A stretch of 64,000 nt of DNA from Lepisosteus oculatus (taxonomy: Eukaryota > Chordata > Actinopteri > Semionotiformes > Lepisosteidae): positions 26,465,501 to 26,529,500 of the forward strand of contig NC_090698.1 of NCBI RefSeq assembly GCF_040954835.1. Direction: 5' to 3'. Both the position numbers and the translations under genes were made by a program. Below, one piece after another: positions 12,790 to 25,200 of this stretch. Under the pieces are notes generated by a model, which saw only the letters and a program-made list of their open reading frames with translations, did not search any database and was not told where the DNA came from. Within the stretch, counting starts at the first letter, position 1; each line of letters starts with the position of its first letter.

Positions 12790-13299
12790 TTAATATATTC
12801 TTTTATTGTCCACATTCTCTGAAAACATGTCAACAGTAACATAAGCCTGTCCATTATTGTTTTGCTCTGGTTTACAAGGTGTTTGTTCTTTTGAATTCTG
12901 AGAATTGCCTAAAAATTCCCTTGTTTTGGAGGCATTCTTCAGATAAGGGTTGATTAATGGAGTGTCTTCGGCTGCTTCACTTCCTGGAGTGCTGTCAATA
13001 CTCCTCACTTCTTCCCTGTTCTCAGGAGACCCTGACTCACTCTGCAAGGCAAAATAATATTTTAGAAAGAGCTGATTTGAAAAGGCCCTCTTATGTTTTT
13101 TTGTGAAAATCAGTGAATTCTGTACCCTTTTTGACACACTGTCTTCCGAAATGACTGCTTCATCTTCATCGCTGCTGAGGTCAATGTCAGGTGGATGGAC
13201 TATCATTTTTCCAGTTGGTTCAGAATTCCCATTGCAGGTGATGCGTTCAATGACATGAAACTTATTCTCAACATTTTCTGGCTCGTTGCTCAAATGGTC
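12790..13299 (-). CDS. il31ra: il31ra last coding exon: cytoplasmic tail (contains possible 84-nt intron)
   Basis: Starts at a good acceptor and reads 170 codons to TAA at 12792-12790. It carries an acidic stretch (DLSSDEDEA), NPYLKN (Tyr about 773) followed by TREFL, and YVTV (Tyr about 807). NPYLKN...REFL matches the C-terminal region of mammalian IL31RA. The stretch 13042-13125 could be spliced out (GT...AG, 84 nt, in frame, no stop), so the tail is either 169 or 141 residues. Confidence 0.82.
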   Translation of the reverse strand, partial: DHLSNEPENVENKFHVIERITCNGNSEPTGKMIVHPPDIDLSSDEDEAVISEDSVSKRVQNSLIFTKKHKRAFSNQLFLKYYFALQSESGSPENREEVRSIDSTPGSEAAEDTPLINPYLKNASKTREFLGNSQNSKEQTPCKPEQNNNGQAYVTVDMFSENVDNKRIY

Positions 13300-16200
13300 C
13301 TGTGAATCAAATAAACACTAATTATTTACAAATCTAAAGGCATTAAGGCTTCATTAAAGCAACCGCACTAAAACGAAATTCAATATGAGTTCATTTATGC
13401 AAAACATATTTATTTTCAAAAGAAAATGCAATGATGCGGCACAACTGTATGTAACTCTATAAACAAAAAATAACGTCCAGAGGTGGACGTCTGACGGCAG
13501 TGACACTGCACTGTAACAGGGAAGGTCAAGAGTTTACGTCCCAGTCACCATGCCTGCACCATACATACAGTATATTGTAACTCCTAATCGTAGTGACTGC
13601 TGTTCTACAAGTTTAAAAGCTGAAGACACCCGTCATGGTGCTTAGTAGCAAAGAAGTCTGTTTAAACTATTGAAGCCTATGAAAGATATGTGATGACTGA
13701 AAACTGCAGGTTTTTTTTTTTACTGGAGGTCAGAAATATTCTTTCCGTGGTGGTGCTAAAATTTACATCCGGCCCAAATCCATCCCATTTCCTAGCATGA
13801 GCGGTAACACACAAGGCTGTTCAAGCTGTGTCCAGGTACACAAAGCCCCTTGAAATGCATGAGATTCATATCTGAGGGACGGAGAGAAGGCTGGTGTCTC
13901 CCTTCTCAGCTCTCTGGAGGGCCTTTCGTAATAAATGGATTTTGAAACTACACTGAAGTGCAATGTGATTACTGTATTGTGTTCAAAATGTAATATATAT
14001 TCACACATACAGTACATACCTTGGGAGAACATTCAAGAGGCCAGACACCAATGCTGCTAATTCTAGGACTTGGCACTTCAGGAAAGAGGATTTTTCTTAC
14101 CCTGTGGAGATGATAGGGTTTAGAAATGTAGACTCAATGAATAAAACAATCTTGTTTTCTATAAATAAAAATGAGTTATTACTCACACTGGTATCAAACT
14201 TGATTTAATCAAAATGATTTAAAATAACCAAAATACAGGACTGGATAATGTACCTCATTTAAATAGTTCTAATCATGTAATACTGTAATCATAAGAGCAT
14301 CTTACAGAGCAAAGTCATATCTGTCATATATAATTAATTGAAATTTCAGGAAGCAAAGAGTGTCACATTTACTGGAACTGCACATCTGGAAGCCTCCAGA
14401 ACTATACAGAGACCTCCAAAAGTTTCCTGTTTCCCTGGGGTATAAACAGGTGTACTGTACCACATGGTCCCTGGGGTACCACATTGAATACCTCAGCAGT
14501 AGCAGCATCATCATAGTCAGTTAGCCCTCTGAAGGCTGCAGGCAAATGATAATTGACCTCCACAATTTGGGGACTGGCTATAAAATAATCCACAAAAAGC
14601 TACCACTGAATCTACCACTTTCCTCTATATTATCCACATTAAAATCCAAATCCAAATTAAGACATTTACACTAGTACAGTGACATGTTGTTGGAGAGGCA
14701 ATCGAAACTCAAATTCATCAATTCAAAATCTCCAGCACACGCTGGCCTTTTCAGGATATGTAGTGTCCAAAATTATTATTCTAATTATTACTCTAAATCT
14801 CCTGCAAGAATGTGACAGTCATAGCTGAATTGCAAGAAAGAAGCCTATTTTTTAGGATGAACCACAGAAAGAGTTGAAGTGTGTAAGACATCATTTGACA
14901 GTTGTGACAATTTGTTATGTCAAGAGCAAATGACATTTTGGAGCTGCCCATCAATATTATGTTTGGTATAAAAAATATTAAGCTCATGTTGAGAAAACAC
15001 TCAATAATTTGGAGGATCTATTGTGTTTTGTGGTTGTTTTTCATCTACAGGTCCTGGGGCCTTTGTCAAGATAGAGTAAATCATCACCATACAGAACACC
15101 ATACACCAACACCATACAGAAACTTGGTCTAAAATGGACAATCCAGTATGACAGTGATACATCCAAATTGACAAAGGAGTGCACACTAAACATTCTCAAC
15201 TGGTCACCTCAATCTCCAGACTTCAATCCAACTGAACATTGTAAGTCTAACTCAAGGCAGCAGTTCACTAGTGGAAACCAAAGGGTCTGAAGTTTTCAGA
15301 GCAATTCTACATGCAGGAATGTAGAAAGTTCTCGTCTAAAGACCGACAACGACATAGCACTGAACAGGAGGTTCTGCCAGAGGAGGATTAACAGAATACT
15401 AACTACAGGGGTGTGAATAATCGTGACCTTAATGTATTCTGTATTTCAATTAATTATTTATGGCACGTATGACTTTACTTTGTGCAATCCAATGTAATGA
15501 ATGTAACTTTATTAGATTTTTTTTTAAATGAGACATTTTCAATCTGTAAATCATTCTACTATATGATGTTGACTGTTAGGAATAAACTTGGAGATGCCAT
15601 CCTTCACAGTCAAAGAGACCAACTAAGAATATTATCTCTCAAATGCTAAAACTAAAAATCACAATAAAGTATTATGAATCACACACTTTGTATTTTCTAT
15701 TATAATACATAACCAAGCATTAAGGTAATAAAACATACTTACAAAATAAAGCAAGAAATCCCCATGGCAACCATTAGGAGAATGCCTAATCCACCAATAA
15801 CAGATATTGCTTTAATGAAAGATGAATCTGCAAAACATGTTAAGAAAACTGACAAATAAGTCAAGAAAAGTCATATTTACATTTTAATACTTTAAATGTT
15901 TTTTTAAATAATAAGTCCTGTTAACATTGCTCATTTAAGAGCTATTTTTTACTATCTAGCAGTTTTGGTCAAAATAATTATGGATAAAGGCACACAGGGT
16001 ATAAAAGTATAATACATACGTTTACACCTTGTGTGCCTTTATCCATTATTATGTCAATAAGATAAATAATAAATTCTGAACTTGTTAGTGAAGGCAAGTT
16101 ACATTTTTGGAACAAATACGATACGCTACATTTTCTGAACATCTGGCCTAATTTAAACTGAATTTGAAAGATATGGTCTTTCTGTGCTTAGAAATGTAGA

Positions 16201-19200
16201 AGGCCTTGTAGACACAAACATTCTCACCATACTTGAGTGTTCTAAAGACAACCGTGCTGCTGTTGGATCCACCCGCATTAGTGCTGGCCATAACATGCAA
16301 GGTGTACTTGGTGTTGGGCTCCAGGTGACTCAGGTGGTGTTCTAGAATGTCGCTGCTAACTGTGATTGCTAATAAAGTAACATAAACAGAGAACACAGTC
16401 TCACAATGAGTCTCTTCATAAATCTATTAACATACATAGCAAGGGGATTAAGGACTTTCAAGAATCTGATTAAATAATGTAAAATGGAATAAACAGCATA
16501 CTGTACATCCTAAACCTTGACCACTTAATGCAAAATCTATCAATCCATCCATTTTCTAACCGCTTCATCCAATACATGATTGCAGGGGAGCTGGAGCCTA
16601 CCCAGGCAAGCAACAGGTACAAGGCAGTTTACAATCTGAATGGGCTGACAAGCACATACACACTCACACCAGGGCCAGTTTTCCCAGAAGCCAATTACCA
16701 GTATACCCTTGGGCTATGAGAGGAAACCCACATAAACACAGCGGGGACACAAAAAAAAACCCAGATAGCACCCCAGGTTTGGAATTGAACCCAGGGCCCC
16801 AGTGCTGCATGGCAGTGTTGCTAACCATCACACAATATAATCCTTAACGGGCTTACATTTCTCTTCTAAAAGGTATAACATAACATTACACATTACAAAG
16901 TTAGGCAGAAAAAAAGAAAAGTTAATAGAAACCCAAGATACCAGATATGATATGATATGATGGACATAAGAATTAAAAATAGGCTTAAGTTCTTATCCTT
17001 GAAGTGCACTGGGCAATTGCAAAATGGTTTCTACTTACAAAGTTCTGGGCCTTCTTCCTTCCTGTAGAACACTGTGTAGTTCCTAATGAAACCGCGACGT
17101 TCATTCTCTGGAACCTCAGTCCACTTTATGGCTGCTTCAGTTGCTTTTATATCTAATGCTTTAACTAGAGGGATTTTTCCCGGCTCTGAATAAAAAGATA
17201 TTTATATATATGTTTCTTGGGAAAAAAAATGTAGGCCTACAAAAATGTAATAATGTAATATTCCAATACAAAATACAAACCTCCTTCTTCTAGATATGTA
17301 TGTATGATGGCTTCTTGTCCTGGTCCTTCATCATAAATTGGGGTAACTGCTATACTGTAAAGCCTGAAACGCTCAAGTTTATCTAAAAAAACAAAGTCTT
17401 TATTGAAATACAGAGTGCTTTATACAGATTCAGTTACCTCTACTTATTCATTGAAAAAATCTCATTTTCACTGTCAGCAATATCCTCAAGGAAATCTTTG
17501 GTAAAGTTAAACTGTAAATCATGAAATCATGAAATGTGTGATACTTGGCTATGAAAATAAGCCAGTGACGGTATAAATAAAGTTTTTAAAAAGCATTACT
17601 AGTGTGTCAGATTCCTAGTTTGGCCTAAATGTTTGCCAATTGTACTTCTGTGAATTCTGAACCATAATTTGGTGTTTCTTCCCAGAACGCAATATTGAGG
17701 GGACTTGCATAATTTGGCATTGTTCCAACATACTCCTTATAAAGTTAACAATGTGCACTGCTGTTGTGGTTGTATGTATTGACCCTAGATAATGTTGTAA
17801 AGAAATGTTTAAGTAGTCTTTAGATAGGGACCTAGAGCATCAATGCTTTGTGCTCTGAATCACTCAATATATTAAAGAACTAAAGAGTTTTCAAATACTT
17901 TTTTTTTTCATTTTAGTCCTACACATTTAAGTGTGCGTAGGCTGCAATTACGTATGCAAGCACTCCTGATATAATATTAATTATAGTGGAATTTCAATAA
18001 AAGGAAAGTGTAAGAACTTAAACCCTTTCCCAATGAGAAGTTGAAGAGGCTTTTAGGAACCACAAATAAATAAAAAATTATATAAGTGTTCACCCTTATA
18101 CCTACACTATGCTTGCCAATGAACCACAGCTAGCATTCTAACATTGCACTCTGGTTTGGTAAAAGCAGGAGGCTTCAATCAGTATTGGGTTTTGGAGCCT
18201 GTAAACATATTGTTATCACTCCAAGAAAAGTGAGCATTCATCACTGTCTCAGGTGACTCTTCACCCCCACCAAACAAGTTAGGTGGTCTCAATGGCCTAT
18301 TCAAGTTTCTAACATTTCTTAAGTTCTTACAAGCATTAAAACCAAAAACAACATATGCTCACCTTTAATTGAAATATTTGTAGCTTTTGTTTCTTCCCAA
18401 TCATAATTACTCCCATCAACAGACCAGTCAATCACATATTTATTCACTGGGATGTCAGAAGAATTCCAGCTCACAAATATCTGACCACTGTGGGGATATG
18501 CTTGTACTCCTACAACTGGTGGAAGAGCTGAAAGAAAAAAAAACACAAAACACTTCTGTAAAACTGAGAAAAGAACTTTTCTTGAATACTGTTCCTGCCA
18601 TTCAAGAGATTCGGTTTTAGTACCGAATGCACAAAACCTAGATAAAAAAGTCTGTATTTTCATACCTACAGGTCAAAAGAGTTCCCTTTTATGTCTTTCA
18701 TATAGGACCTTGTCAAAACACGTGGAAGCTTTTTTACATTGCTTCAAAATTATACAATACCACAGTGCAGTTATTAAACTGTAATTCAATTAAACTAAAA
18801 TATAATTGCACGACTCTCTTTACAACAAATTTAGCTCTGAGAAAGAACTATAGCCAATCATTTTGCCTCCTTCAATACAAATAATTAAACTTGAAAACAA
18901 GTTTGTACTTTTTTTTCAATGGATGTCTATATTTATTGCAGTAAGCCTATTTCATATACTAGGTTCTGCTAAACATGAAGGATAGTGACTGTTAAAAGAA
19001 AGTATGCAAGATAACTAGATTAATGTTGAATAAACAGAATAAAAAAACAATAAAACAGTTGTCTAAAATTTTGCACTCTTACCTTCTCCCAGAGCAGGAA
19101 TTGTAACTGCAGCTTCAGAAGTTGTGCTATTACTGCTATAAGCAACAATTCGTAGTTCATGAGCTTTCTTACTGACATTCCTCAATGTTCTCATGTTAGA

Positions 19201-22200
19201 TAAACTGAAAGTAATGGTTTCCACTTGGCCATTCATTTCCTCAATGGTAAGTTTGTATCCTTGCACCAGATCACAGCCATCTGAAGGCTGGAGTCCCTAT
19301 AAAATATTAACAACTAAAAGTATATATTTGAAACAATAATGCATATTCCCTTAAGAAACAACACCAGGGTAACATTCATTACAGCTTATACTTTAAAGTT
19401 TCATCTTGGTTCTGCATTGAGTTATAGAGTTCTAATGTGCCCTTACTGTGCCTTATTGGACAGGATCATGGGAACAACATATTGCACGCACCAAAACAGC
19501 TTTTTCTAAGGAATGTTTTCTACAATGCACCATGTTACCAAATAGAGGGAAAGGGCAAATATACCCAAAAATAAGCAAAAAAGCTATATAGTACATTCAA
19601 TGAGACACACTGCATTCCCAGAATATAACACAGCTGCATATTTATTTTCAGAGTGACAAGTTTAACACCTAACCAACTGTACAACTGTATTGTCAAAAAA
19701 GGTTAAAGTATATTTTACAATTTCAAGTAGCAGATTATGCTGTAATCAATATCTCTTACCTATGAAAAATGCTGCCTAATGTACTGGAGCCATGTACTGT
19801 ATATGGAGTGATTTTCTTTCTTTTGAATCCTATAAAAGATCTTCTGTGCCCTGACTATCAATCTCAGTATCACATTATTTACTGTGAACATAACAGTCAC
19901 TCATCTTAGTCAATCAGTGTATGAGCTATTAATATTTGGTTCATTCTTATACACCTAGGGGTGTAAAGGGTGATTAAAAAGGAAGCTGCTGTAAAGATCA
20001 CTAAACTGTCATTTAACTTAAATGCTTTGTGATTAAGCTGGGTGGGATCACTGGGAACTGCAACATCTAGTCTCATCAACAGGAATTGTAACATCTAGAG
20101 TTGTGATGAACTTTTCAACTTTCCACTTTTTGGCGTCTGATTGTCTTGTTCTCTGTTTTTAGCATTTCTGTTTATCATTAATTTTAGCAGCCATTAGGAC
20201 ACTAGTGACGATTAATCAGTTTAGTTAGCTGAAGGCTGCTTTCTGGCCAAAGCTGTTTTTTAGCTGACAACCAAGACCAACACTAATGTCTGTAATTGTA
20301 AAGCACAGCTCTTGTCACCTAAAAAAACATGCAGGGGCTGGGTTTGCATAGCTATTAAGAGCATCATTGCTCTATCAAAGTTTGACAATAATGACGTTGA
20401 ACAGTTCTAGTAGAGCACCCCTGGTGCTAGGTTGATTAAATATTTCTGTACTTCAGGCAGAATCAGACAACGAGAGGCAGCACAGTGAATTGTGTGTAGT
20501 ATTGCTCTTCTAGGATAGTAAATGTCAGCTTGAAGTTTCACAGGGTTCACAGTTTAAGTTCAGAGAAATGAACTTGGAAGCACAACCTTTAAAAAGCTGA
20601 CTGCCTTGTTTATGTACTTATTCATGCAATCATGAATCACGTACTTATCTTGTGGAGCATAGACCCTAAGGTTACCTATTAATAAACACTTCTGCTCTTC
20701 CACTTTAACTTCTCATGGGAATAGTTTTGATGTTTAAATAAATAAATTACCCTGTCAGTTGTACTCAATATTAACACATGCTACAGTATGTGTTCTATGT
20801 ATTATATCATTTGTTTACTTATCAGACAAGCTTTTCCAGAGAAATTTACAATTTAATGTCTATAAAATGTGCATTTTGTGCAAGTACAAGTAACAGATGT
20901 GCAGGTCCAATAAGGTAAAGATAAATTTAAATGAATACAGTGGGGTAGCACACGTTGGAAGAGCAATGCAAACAGCAATCTCATTCAGATGTAAACTTAC
21001 AGTCACAAGCAAAATTATTTTAGCAGCTAAAAACATGAGCTATATATATAATTCCAAATTTTTCCAGTTCAAAATTTAAATTAAGTAGGAATTTGTTTAA
21101 ATTAGTATATAATTATTAAATTCATTATACAATGAAAATGTTTCCAATTACAGTAAAATCCAAAAACTTATTTCATATTCTTTCAGTAGTCTTGGTGCTG
21201 TTTGAAGGACTTGATATAGGCAATAATGTTCATTTTAGATTGCAATGTTGTTGTTGTTGTTGTTTTTTTAGCAGTGGCTCTGTGGGTCAGGATCTGCGCC
21301 TGTGACTGGAAGGTTGCCAGTTCAAATCCTAAAGCTGGCAGTGGAATCCTACTCCATTGGGCCCCTGAGAAAGTCCCTTAACCCCAACTACTCCAGGGGC
21401 GCTGTACAATGGCTGACCCTGTGCTCTGACCCCAAGCTTCTCTCCCTGTTTGTATGTCTGTGTCTCATGGAGAGCAAGCTGGGGTATGTGAAAAGACAAT
21501 TTCCTGATACAAGAAATTGTATATGGTTAATAAAGTGATGTTATTATTATTATTATGTTATTTATGTTCTTCCATATTCATGTGGGTTTCCTCCACTGAG
21601 CTCCAGTTTCCTCCCACAGTCTAAAGACATACTGGTAGGTTAACTGACTTCTGGGAAAACTGGCACTGCTGTGAGTGATTGCATATCTGTGTTTGTGTGT
21701 TCCCCGTGATGGACTGGTGTCGTGTCCAGGCAGGTACATTCTGGACAGTATATGGATGGATCATGGTAAGAAATTGTAATTCATATATATTTAAAGAAGT
21801 TCACAGACTCTTCTCAGCACTGCTCCTTAACAAGGTAAACCCTCATGTGAAACAGTCTAAGATTAAACGTTTTGTCAAAAACAACACACAAAAGAAAAAA
21901 AAGTTTTCTATTTTCTGTTCATAATTTAACAAGTTTACACTTTAGCATCTAATGACAGTGCATGCTGTATAAAACCTATAAATAGATTTAAGCACAAAAA
22001 GGATGATTATAATTATCCCATAGAGACACCAAGACGACACCAAGGTCATGTGTTGAGATCAAAGCAGTACAGGTTGAAGAACATCCAAAAAATATCTGGA
22101 AGGATCTCTCAGAACCGGTTTCAAAATCCAAAATTAGACTGAAATGTTGAAATCAATTTTCTATATATCTTTTCTGTTATTTTGACGGCTCGTTTTTTAG

Positions 22201-25200
22201 CGTAGGCAGCAACAGTATGGATGTTCGAATGGCTGTTCTTCACCAGTAGCCATATCACCCTGTAACTCACGACTGGCAACCCACTGAAGCTAAGCAGGTG
22301 TGAGCCTGGTCAGTACCTGGATGGGAGACCTCTGGGGATTGGCCCTTACCAATCATGGCCTCCTAATAATCCCCAGCTATGAATTGGCTTCATCACTCTG
22401 CTCTCCTCCCCATTAATAGCTGATGTGTGGCAGTGCACTATGGCTGCTGTTGCATCATCCAGGTGGATGCTGCACATTGGTGGTGGTGGATGGGAGTCCT
22501 CATTACCTGTAAAGTGCTTTGAGTGGAGTGTCCAGAAAAGTGCTATATAAGTCTAAGCAATTATTATTAGTAGTAGTATACAAGTGGCTATTTCTCAGTT
22601 AAAGAAAACTGTTCACAACATTCAGATACAGATTTTACTTGTTTGTAAATGAGAAGATTTTTATATTTACCTTCCACATTAGCAAAACGGCTCTGTCTCC
22701 CTCTGAAGTTGGAGCCTTAATTTTTCTCCAGAGGTGTAGCTGTACAAATTCCACTGTTATAAAACATGAAATCATATACATCATCCACATTAACATGATA
22801 TACGAATCACAGTGTATTCTGAGACAAAACTGTGTTAAGTATTTTCTCGATATTCAAAATAACAGCCACACTTTTCATTTGCATCATTACATGTAAAAAG
22901 CACACTAAATAAGCCTGCATTATTACTACCGTCAAATACATTATATTGACTATGAAGTGCATTTCTAACTGATTTCTAAACTGATTAATATTTTAGATAT
23001 TTTTTAAGCAGTACTAGGCGGCACAGTGGTACAGTGGGATTCCAAGCTGTTTACATCTTGCAATATCTAAACAAAACGAACTGTCTGCTCATCTATCCAT
23101 CGTCATGATTGCTGACTGTTTTTAGAACACTTTGTGTGCTTACGAAGTAATAATTCCATACGAGGTAAGTTCACACATGAGACATAAAAAACATGGTAGA
23201 CTTTGCTTTTGCAAATGTAATGAAAGGAACTGAAGGTCACTCAAGAGAAATGAAAGTCAACACTGGTGTGTTTTTCTCAGTAAAACACTGAATTTATTTT
23301 ATAAAAATACCACCAGTGTCACGAGTATAATTTTGAAAATAATGTGTGTGTACCTTCAACCTCTCTTCTTAGATTCCATGAGCCTGGAATATGAAATGTC
23401 TTTCTTAAGACTGGAAATACCAAAAATGTGTCTCTTGGGTAGATCAAGCATCGAAAGAAAATGATTACTGCTCCCCAGAGAAACCTCAGCTGCTAGGTTG
23501 CTTATCGGAAGAGGGAATAATAGTCTGCAATGTCGTGGATCATTAAAATCCACAGTCAAGTCTCTTGAAAACACAGTAAATAAAAAATATATGCAGGTTT
23601 AAGATATGGTAGAGTTCCAAAACCAAACAACAGAAATTCCTTTCCACCTTGCTTGTCACTCTGCCTGCTGCAACCATTAACTCATGCACACCAACTCTCT
23701 CTACAATAAGTTTCCAAACTCATTCTCTCTCCAAATTACTATTATTTAGTTTATTTCTCTTCTTTCAGTGACTTCATCAACACATCACAGTTCCCCTCCA
23801 CATCCCCTAAGGATGTATTCTTCTTGGTTCCCATTTAGGTAAGATGTTCACATTGTGCACCTATGCATTTTTGTGGTAGTCCTTGTTATACTGGAGGGAT
23901 ATTGAGATAAAAGAAAACGTGCATAGCCATTGTAGAAAATGATGTTCCATTTCCCATTTAAACTGCTTTCCCATTAGGTGGTATTTTAGGGGATCCCCCT
24001 CATGCAGGGACATTGGAGGTTGGATGACTTTGTTTATGAAATAAATGAAACCAAACGTCAAACTTTAAATTAGGTGGTGAATTCACGGAACTGTAACCAC
24101 AAAAAAATCTAAATAATAGACCTCTAAACGCCCCAGAAGTATAAAGCGTAAAGGCCGAGAGGCATGCCTTTCCTTTAGATGATGCTGAACTTTATTTCAA
24201 TGCTGCACTGTATTTAGATTTAGTTTCTCCCTTGACTATTCTGATATCATGCGTGACCGCTGAATCTGTCTCTTTCATTGACATTTCTGTATTTCCTTCT
24301 CAGTAGAAAACCTTTTCCTTACCGTCCATCAAGGAAAGTGCAGTTGATTCCTTACTCCAGTCACTCCAATAAATTGAACCATTTAATGAACACTGAACTG
24401 AAACAATGTAGCTGGTACAGAGCTTCACATCTTGTATATCAAGCATTTCTGTCCAACCATTTGTGACAGTATGAATAACCTAGAAACCCAGTACAGAAAT
24501 AAAAGGATAAAAAGCAGACTACACAACTGTAACAATTTAATAACATTTTTAATTTACAAGTAATGATTAGGTAACAAAGGTTAATGATGAAAGTATTAAG
24601 TTAACATTGACGTCAATTAACTTCTCAAAATGCCACATTTATTTCAGTTCATGTCATAAAGAGTTTGTGACATGATGAAGCCACTTAGCTGTAATTGAAA
24701 AATCAATATCAGTGACAAGGGTATGACTATGTAAGTAATGATCATCTTCCTTCTCTTTATTAAAAAAAATAACTGAGACTCTAATTAAAAAACAAAGAAA
24801 AGACAGCCCTACAAGTAAGTAAGGAAGCTTTCCTAATGGGTTTTCCATTTTATTGCAATATGTAGTGATGAGTTTGGCTGGGAGTGATGAACTGTATGAA
24901 GTACACTTCATACAGTACTTTTGTAAATAGCAAATTGCTTCTGCTATGTACAGCACTATGAAGATTAAAGGGCCACAAACACAAAAATTCAGATGGTGTT
25001 CATAACTTATGCACAGAAAATGGTTCTTGAAATAAAGAAAACACTTTATCCTATAGCAGGAAAACTGAAATAAAAGTGCTAAAATGTTTTTCCAGAAAAG
25101 CCAATTTATTGTCATTCAGGATTTCAGAAATAAATCACAGATTTAGAGCCTGGCTACATATTTAAAACAATATCCTAATTAAAAAAAAAAAACACCCAGA

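Noticed and set aside
23356..23574. 72-codon minus-strand frame lying between two receptor exons
   Set aside because: The WSxWS exon joins the next FNIII exon directly in phase 1 and gives the expected family sequence. This frame would insert unrelated residues, so it is intronic.
24654..25115. 153-codon hydrophobic minus-strand frame
   Set aside because: Intronic to il31ra and composition-driven (AT-rich giving Phe/Leu/Ile). No splice support or recognisable family.
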